From positions 731,001 through 795,000 of the forward strand of contig JACVVK020000018.1 of assembly GCA_018292915.2 (NCBI GenBank): a stretch of DNA of 64,000 nucleotides, in the 5' to 3' direction. Numbering within the stretch: position 1 is the first letter of the stretch; each line of letters starts with the position of its first letter. The notes under the pieces were generated by a model. It saw only the letters and a program-made list of their open reading frames with translations. It was not told where the DNA came from and made no database searches. Of the stretch, positions 57,201 through 64,000 are shown piece after piece. This DNA is from Batillaria attramentaria (Eukaryota; Mollusca; Gastropoda; Batillariidae). Position numbers and translations under genes: made by a program.

Positions 57201-60200
57201 CTGTGAGAAATTTTCAAAACGTCTATGTATAAAACTTGTTACATGTGTCATGCTGTTCACTGCACAGCACACAGCTAGTGTACAGCTGCTTGTTTGAATG
57301 ATTGAATTTTAGTTGTACTTACAGATCACTGTCAGTATTATCATGTCCAGTTGGATACTGATATTATAGTGATAAGCACCCTGCATCTTTGACACCACTG
57401 TTAAACAATGCCATACGCTACAGCCAAACAAAGGATGATCTGAATTGTAGAAATGGTCTAGGCCTTCATCAAGATGTTGGTTGATTACTCACAGCGGTTT
57501 GCTTGGCTGTGCGTATTTTTCGATGTGGTTTAAATCCTGGCAGTGCCTGTCTAGAATGAGTTAACATCTAAAATGATGTTGGATGAAATACTTGCCAGTG
57601 TTGTTTGTTTTGAAGGGGCTTATTGGTAATGCATGCCCTCTTCACTGTGCTTGTACATGTGGCAGTTCCCAGAATAAAGCATTGCCACTCACAGTTATGT
57701 ACAACAAACAGCATTCAAATCTTGTTATACACATCTATGAACGTGTTGCAGACTTGAGTCAGATCCGTCCCGTGTATGCCCCAAAAGACTTTCTGGAGGT
57801 TGTGGCTGGGCTACAGAATACAAACTACCAGAATTCGGTCTCTGCTGGGTGAGTCTTGATAGTTGATGCTTCTCTAGTTCCTCACTTTTGCTGGGCTGGA
57901 CAGTTTTGCATGATAGTGATGCATGTTACTGTGTGGTATGTCTTTTTTTCTTTTTTTTAAAGAGTGTTCACTGTAAAGTCATAGATTATTTCTTATTTGT
58001 GATATTGCCCTCATTCATTTATATATATTATTTTGCACATTCTCTGCATTTTCAGAGGCAGTTTCTACAGCTTTTGGGGAATCATACAAGTTCCCATCAA
58101 GCTGAAATCCATCAACCAACTGGTACACATAACACATTTTCTTTCTACATAGAACATCTGTTGCAATGTGTAAACCTAAATCCGTTGGGCATATATAGTT
58201 TTGTCTTTGGTTGACTTTATTAGTGGACTTTTTGTGGGTTACAAACTGACTAATTCAGATCCAGTATTCTGAAGGAACTTGAAAGTGTTGCCAGTGGAAG
58301 TAATAATTTATGTAATCTGTATCACTATCACACTTGGTACTTACAGAAATATTTCCTCCTGTGAGTGAGCGAGTGAGCTTTTGAGGCTTAACGCCGCACA
58401 AGCCACAAAGACTAATTCACGGTTAAGTGTGTCTGCACTATGTGAAAAAAAAACAAACCCTGTAACGTTGGACGAACAATGAAAACTGATATATGGGGCA
58501 ATATAAACCTCGGACATGCAGGAGACGCTGCACCTTCATGCTAATTTATTGAGCTCCCGATTTCCTCCTGTGAACATGTGTGCATGTGTACATATGCCTT
58601 GAAATGGATGCATTTTCATTTTATTTCATTTTATTTATTTTTGTGTTGTTTGGACAGCATGCTGGATAAATTATTCTAATTCTTTTGGGTCTTGAAATTA
58701 CTTTCTTAGGTTTATAGCAGGTGGTGTACATTACTCTTTGTGTATGGTGTCATGTGACAGCGTGTGCAGTACAGCGAGATGTCCATCAACCAGTGTCAGA
58801 CCGGCATTGACGACTTACCTGACATACCGCCGGAACTCTTTGATGCTGACCGCTCCAAACTGGGCGTCAAAGGTAGTGCTGAAACTTTGAACCCTCCTTT
58901 GACAGTAGCTATACCTGACAACAAAAGAAAGGCAAAGTTTTGACCTGGCCATTAGCATAATTTTGTGGCATGGTCTCTGATTTTGAGATTTAAAAACTCT
59001 TAACCTGTATTTGTTTTGGTGTGCTGCTGTGGGCACTCCGCTGTAGATACAATAAGCACACTTCATGCGTACATTGTAAACTGTCAGTTTATAATCATAG
59101 TGTAAACTGTCAGTTTATAACCATAGTGTAAAACTGTCAGTTTATAATTACAGTGCTCATTTTGCCATTAGGTGGAATACAGTTATAAAGGATTTTTTTT
59201 TCTTTTCCAGTTCTTGCTGCAAACCACGCCCCTGTTGCATGTGAGTTTTCTAAGAAGGGGTGTCCGACCAGCATGCGTGGGGAACTGTGGTGCCAGATGC
59301 TTGGTGTGGAGGTCGATGAAGTGGTAAGAAATCACTTCTGATGTTTGTGCTTGCAGTGTCTGACTAGACTTTGGTGGGATTTCATGCTGACTAGAATTGG
59401 GAATGGATATAACTTGTTCAGATGATGTCCCATTTTCGCATCATATGCTGAGGGTGTTAGTGTGTGGTTTTAAAGGGAAGGGGTAGAATAGAAGAAGTTC
59501 AGTGAGGAAGAGGACACACAGTGTTCACCCTTTGTCTGTCTTGACTTAAATCTAGCCTCCAGTGGATAAGTAGGAGAGAGTGAATGACTGTTGTTTTAAC
59601 CAACAGACAAAGAGTAAGACATGTCACATTAACATCATCAGTCAGAGATGTTTTTCTTTCCCTTGCAATGTGTGCTGAATAATTTAATTAGGAGCAGTGA
59701 AAAAAAATGCACTCTGCATGATGTACATATTCTTTGTCTGTAGGATGTGCTGTACTATGAACAGCTGAAGAACTGTGTGCTCCACCATGACCTTCTTGTG
59801 GACAACCTCCTGTACAAGGTTAGTACAGAGTTTCGAGTGTAGAGTTTTCCTGGCACGCTATGTAGACTTTGTAGCAGCTTAATTGTCTTAGGATGATCAG
59901 CTCTCATGTCAAAGAAGCCTGCTGTGTAATGGAAAAACACAGTAAGCTACTCAAAATCCCTACGATAAACTTGAAAACTTATGGTGAACGATGTTTCTGG
60001 TTCGCCACCCCTACAGTCTGGAACTCTCTGCCTATGGGGTTGAGACAGCAACCATCTTTATCAGCCTTTAGATCTGCACTGAAAACCCACTTATTTCAAC
60101 GGGCCTTCAACTGATGTGTCTATGCACGGTATTGATTGATGTGTTGGTCTGTATGGTATGAATGTGTATGAGTGACGTGTGTTAGCGCAATGAGTCACTG

Positions 60201-63200
60201 TGTCTGAGAAGTGCGCTATACGAATGAAATTTATTATTATTATTATTAAGTCCATTAAAGTCATTTGAGAAAAAGGGCTGTTAGGTCAGTGTCATTTTCC
60301 TGAAATCACCACCCCTTTTCCCCTCTTATTTTTACAATGATGGAAGACTCAGTTTGCTCATCTTCATGATGTTGTTTGTTTATGCTTTTGTCATCATAAG
60401 CATCTCTGGTCGGTTTGCGAATTTGGAAAAGTTAACTCTTGTCCCTGAAAGTTTATTGTTTACTGAGAATGCACACTGTGAACATGTTCACTGAACACTT
60501 GCGAAGAGGGTTGGGTGTTGGGTGTTTGGGGGTTTAACGTCCTTTTCCACCACATAGGGTGATATCAAAGACGGGGCAACGATGAAAAAGCCAGCACAAA
60601 TATTTGGCCCCAGGCCACCGGATCGAACTCACGACCCGAGCATTAGAAGTCCAACGCTCTACCATTCACTCCCCACTTGCGAAGAGAGAGGGTGGGGGTG
60701 TGACTCATGAACAGTCAACAGCATAACTTTGTTGTGACAGGGGCTGCCACCACCTGAACACTACCCATGCTTGGTCCTGCCCCCATGGGACTGCAGTAAA
60801 GTGACTACATGTAAACAGACCTCTCTAGCAAGCTTCATTGAAGACACATGCACACACTTGACAGTTTCAACTGATTCGTGTGGCTGATGAAAAATGGACG
60901 GAGAATTCAGTTTTGATGAGCCCAGGACGATACATGGCTGAACCTTTGATTGAAATGTCCCCGTCACGAATGAGTTAATCTTGTGGAGTGTTGGTACCAT
61001 CACATGTGATATCATGTTGTATTGTTTCAGGATGTGAAACTCACAGCAACAAATGATGACCACTACTTCGTGTTTGAGGACTATCTGTACCAGGTGTGTA
61101 TTTGAGCTCATCATTCATCAGCATTTTATTTCCATTTCACTTTTCATGCCTGATCACCAGACTACCATCAGCTGGTAAAAGACCAAATTGCTTACCCCCC
61201 CTCCCCCCCCCCCCCCCCCAAAAAAAAAAAAAAAATTGTTTCTGGTAACATGGCTAAAAAAAATAGGGTAGGTAGGTAGGGTTTTTTTTTTTTCATCTTT
61301 TTTTAACACCCCCCCCCACACACACATATCCAAGAACAAAGAAACAGTATTAATAAGAAATGATGCTCTGTGAAACTGTATTTATTATTATAACACACTA
61401 TCTTACCATATTTCGTTCTAATCTTGGGTCCGCATGACTTCCCTAACGACAGGCGCATGAAAACCGGAACTGGTCATGCTTGTATTTTTTCTCTCTTTTT
61501 TTTTTTTTCCAGCAGCCAAAAAAATTTGTTAGGGTTGGGGGGAAAAATAGGGTCGGTCAGGTTACCAGAAACAACGTTTTTTTGTTTTGTTTTGTTTTTT
61601 GGGGTCTTATCAACTCCATGGCATTTAAGCCATTTTACCAATTGATGGTGGCAGAAGATTCTTAATTCCTGCAGGTGCTGCTGCCCTTTTCAAGAGACAC
61701 GGTGGTCCTGAAACACTTTGCCCAGAACAGCGCCACACCGCCCAAATCCTACATCAGGGGCAAGTTGGGTGTGGAAGAGTTTGCTGTCATCTACCCTCCC
61801 AACGGTGTCATCCCCTTCCATGGGTTTGCCATGTACGGTAAGTTCACACTTGCTAATCATTTGTTCAGAGTATGCTGTAGAGTCATGCACTGCCAGACCC
61901 TGCTATGAGTCATGCAGTAGCTTCAAGTGGAACTTCAAGATGCATTTCTGCTCTCAGTTTTTTAAGGTTTTTTTGTTGTTGTTGTTTTTTCACTCTCTCT
62001 CTCTCTTGCTCTCTTTCCTTCTTTCCCCATCCCAAAGGTGCCGTGAGCATTCTTACTGCATGGAAGTTTTCGCTGCGCCCTTAACTCTTTCCAGATGAAT
62101 GGCTGCATATGCGGCCCTACAGCGCACATCATTTTCAGACGAATGGCTGCATATGCAGATTGTGATTTTTTTTTTTTTTTTGGTACAACATGACTAACAA
62201 CAAAGATATTAGTTTGAAAGTTGAAATTTCAGCTACAGCTGGGTAAACTACCCTGAAAATTTCAAGTCTGTGTCTTGTTTTGTTATTTTTTTCATGATTT
62301 TTTTTCTGAACCTCACAAATCAGCTCGTCTGCAGGGGATGGCTGAGGAAATTACGGCCTGTCTTGAATGAGTTAAAATGGCCAATCATCATCTATAACTC
62401 CCATGAAGCTGTGTAGGACGTGAGATCCAAATGCATTGGAACTGAAACGCACAAACTGTAGTGCAGACCACAGTTCAAGTTGTGAACAGGAAAGACAGCT
62501 TGTGCACTGTGTTTGAGGCAGCGTTTGAACACATCCACAACATATCTTTGTGCTAAATAATCTAGAGAGCATTCAGTGTTTGCTTGATGTTTGTTCAATG
62601 TTTGTTGTCTCCCATGTGACATCGGCCTCGCTCCAAAGGTCCCACACAAAGTGTTGTACAGAAACCTTCAGTTGTTTAGACTTCATTTGATTGTGTTTGT
62701 TCCAGTGGCCCCACTGTGCTACGTGTACAAGGATGTTGTAACTCTGTACTATGTGTTCCGTCGCATGTACGTGAATTACTTCTTCCGACTACACAGTGTG
62801 TCATCTCATCCACAGGTAGAGTATTATATATACATACAATCAACTTTGTTAGCAAGACTGTTCAGTTTCAGACAATGTACATGTGTAGGTTTATTTGCCT
62901 CTCCATCTCTATCACATGAATTGTCCTGTTTGTATATGAAACCTGCGTTTTGATTGTGTCAGTTAAGTAGAAGAAGAACACCCCCCCCCCCCCCCCACCC
63001 CCCATATTATTAGTAATACTGCACTTATCTTTTCAACTTAGCCGTCACTGTATGTTGATAATAAGTTCAAAGAGAAAACATTGTTTTCTGAAGTGTGTCA
63101 GCAGTTACAACTGCCCTACCATCAAAAGGTAATTGGCTTAACTGCATGCTTATCAGATTCACAGTACTTCGGCCTTTTTACCAGCCTACGGTAGAGTTAT

Positions 63201-63351
63201 ATTTAAAAATCACCTTTCCATACGAAATATAGCATTTCATTTCATCGTCTTTCCCACAGGGTATTGTTGCTCTCAGCTTCCTGTTTGAGACCTTGCTCCA
63301 GACACACGAACCAGAACTGTTCTTTCATCTCAAAAATGTTGGATGCCAACC
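54222..63351 (+). CDS. TBC1D19: TBC domain protein TBC1D19 (5' and central part)
   Basis: Exons: 54222-54317 (ATG), 54763-54835, 55232-55350, 55624-55698, 56487-56550, 57752-57848, 58056-58122, 58761-58872, 59211-59323, 59744-59818, 61031-61093, 61675-61837, 62706-62815, 63042-63128, 63260-63351, continuing beyond the window. Phases are consistent through 468 codons. Hallmarks known from vertebrate TBC1D19 are present: AVYHFMHTHP, KEPLLYMRKAQ, KSLNSMCTELNIPLAR, RPVYAPKDFLEV, DVLYYEQLKN, DVKLTATNDDHYFVFEDYLY, PPKSYIRGKLG, YPPNGVIPFHGFAMY. TBC domains usually act as Rab GTPase-activating proteins, but the IxxDxxR arginine finger is not seen and the YxQ-finger region reads PFHGF, so catalysis is doubtful. 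Exon 14 (29 residues, phase 0) seems extra relative to the vertebrate protein as I recall it. The initiator ATG follows the acceptor by one base, so a 5' UTR exon is upstream. Confidence 0.93.
55797..55967 (-). mobile_element. Complete 171-bp tRNA-derived SINE
   Basis: A perfect 13-bp target duplication GTGTCAGAGGGTA (55784-55796, 55968-55980) defines the ends. On the minus strand: tRNA-like head (GGTGGCCGAACGGTAGAGC as box A, GAGTTCGAACCCC as box B), body (CCCCGTCTTTGATATCACCC, CGTATGTGGTGG, GGACGTTAAAC) and a short CCCAAACACCCACCC tail. It is the reference copy for this family here and lies in TBC1D19 intron 4. Confidence 0.9.
56145..56272. repeat. Long hairpin-forming inverted repeat, about 58-bp arms
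   Basis: Arm 56145-56202 pairs with 56215-56272 across a 12-base loop, with about seven mismatches (several would be G-U pairs in RNA). The arms include CAAGGGAGAGAACTG and GAAGAGTGATC. It lies in TBC1D19 intron 4. It may be a MITE remnant or a transcribed hairpin. Confidence 0.8.
58365..58559. mobile_element. Short interspersed element, 195 bp, 14-bp target duplication
   Basis: ATTTCCTCCTGTGA occurs at 58351-58364 and 58560-58573. The element begins GTGAGCGAGTGAGC, includes TTAACGCCGCAC, and ends TTATTGAGCTCCCG. I see no tRNA boxes, so it is either a SINE with another head or a truncated retroposon. It lies in TBC1D19 intron 7. Confidence 0.75.
59075..59156. repeat. Three tandem units containing the AAACTGTCAGTTT palindrome
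   Basis: The unit GTAAACTGTCAGTTTATAA followed by CATA or TACA is repeated three times at about 28 bp. Each carries the odd palindrome AAACTG-t-CAGTTT. It is in TBC1D19 intron 8. Confidence 0.85.
59885..60249 (+). mobile_element. 3' end of a LINE with (TTA)n tail
   Basis: The plus strand encodes a C-terminal reverse-transcriptase tail ending in a stop at 60114 ([35 protein letters not shown]). A short 3' UTR ends in GCGCTATACGAATGAAATTTA and (TTA)n. It resembles the fragment at 29734-30200. It lies in TBC1D19 intron 10. Confidence 0.75.
60509..60673 (-). mobile_element. SINE copy (171-bp family) with 13-bp target duplication
   Basis: CACTTGCGAAGAG at 60496-60508 and 60674-60686 flanks it exactly. 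The minus strand shows the family head (GTAGAGCGTTGGACTTCTAATG, slightly degraded at its 5' end) and body through GGACGTTAAAC. It lies in TBC1D19 intron 10. Confidence 0.88.
62081..62375. mobile_element. TTAA-type MITE, copy 2
   Basis: TTAA at 62081-62084 and 62372-62375 flanks short inverted ends (CTCTTTCCAG / CTTGAATGAG). The interior matches 23487-23809. It lies in TBC1D19 intron 12. Confidence 0.7.
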
Positions 63352-63696
63352 GTAAGTCTCCATATCACAGTATGTGTGTTGTGTACAGTGACTGCCTGTC
63401 TGCAGGCAAGTGTGGATTCGGCAGTTATGTTATAATTGTGAGGCCATTAACCTGGGTTGCACTAAACACAGTCGTACTTGTTTTGTTGGTCAGTAGTGGA
63501 GTCAAGTCAAAAGCCAAGTGATCAAAGCTTCAGTGTTTGCTTACTGTGGATATTGTCTTTTTGTTGGCTCACACCCACAATGCATAAAAGTGCATAAAGA
63601 ACATAAAATAATAGTTGAATAGGAACAGTAGTAATGGTATTGGTCTCTAAAACATGTTCCTTGCGATACTTTGTTATAGTATATGAGCATACTAAG

Positions 63697-63959
63697 GCTC
63701 AGTTGGTATAGTTCGCCCGTTTGTGAGTGCAAATGTATATCAGTTAGTTCCGTCGATATTTCGCATGAAGCAAAGTCGTAGAATGAAGTCAGCGGGCACG
63801 TGACTCCACCTGGCCAGACCCCGGAGTACATTTGCACCCCCTCCCGTGTTGCGGGGATACAGTCGCCCCGGTTAGTGAACGACTGGAATTTATTTGCCCC
63901 TCCTGCGCATGACTGGTATACATTTGCACCCCCTAACGGGCGAACTATACCAACTGAGC
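63697..63959. mobile_element. MITE with about 25-bp TIRs and 8-bp target duplication
   Basis: The ends GCTCAGTTGGTATAGTTCGC and its reverse complement are perfect; ATACTAAG flanks it at 63689-63696 and 63960-63967. The interior repeats ATTTGCACCCCCT-like motifs. It is 263 bp and non-coding, and is the family type for the splice-site insertion at 29106-29346. It lies in the TBC1D19 intron after exon 15. Confidence 0.9.
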
Positions 63960-64000
63960 ATACTAAGAGAGATGTAACTTGCTTGTTTGTCTCTGGTCTC

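Overview
The window is nuclear DNA from an animal, most likely a mollusc and probably a gastropod (inference). Genes are split into many short exons with GT-AG introns. Long (CA)n/(GT)n and poly-G/poly-C tracts are common. The dispersed repeats (RTE-type LINEs, tRNA-derived SINEs, many short inverted-repeat elements) and a membrane-anchored IgGFc-binding/mucin protein fit molluscan genomes. I see no bacterial operon, CRISPR array, rRNA or functional tRNA gene.

Five host genes could be assembled exon by exon with consistent splice phases. (1) 338-10747 (+): 3' part of a Polycomb-type protein with four MBT repeats and a C-terminal SAM domain. (2) 20727-17183 (-): a complete four-exon SUMO gene. 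(3) 22499-35586 (+): a complete 14-exon acyl-CoA synthetase ACSF2. (4) 51156-37781 (-): a secreted-then-anchored IgGFc-binding-domain protein with a mucin-like stalk and one membrane segment. (5) 54222-63351 (+, continues past the window): TBC1D19. Genes 1 and 2 converge, as do 3 and 4; genes 2/3 and 4/5 diverge from shared upstream regions.

Mobile DNA makes up much of the introns. Three RTE-clade LINEs have clear target-site duplications: copy A (574-3870, intact ORF, nested in a SINE), copy B (30911-34203, over 99% like A but with two frameshifts), and copy C (42181-45408, a diverged subfamily with an intact ORF). A and B begin with a sequence that can fold as an HDV-like ribozyme. At least eight small inverted-repeat elements can be delimited, most with target duplications. 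One sits exactly on the ACSF2 exon 9 splice donor and has duplicated it.

The 41.6-50.9 kb region, inside the first intron of gene 4, is the strangest part. Two diverged inverted-repeat arms, each interrupted by a different later insertion, flank a satellite of about 150-bp units carrying nuclear-receptor-like TCAAGGTCA palindromes, (CA)n blocks, and a 485-bp element with perfect 26-bp terminal repeats filled by about 20 spaced TTTCGCGAAA-like palindromes. That element is my best candidate for something undescribed.
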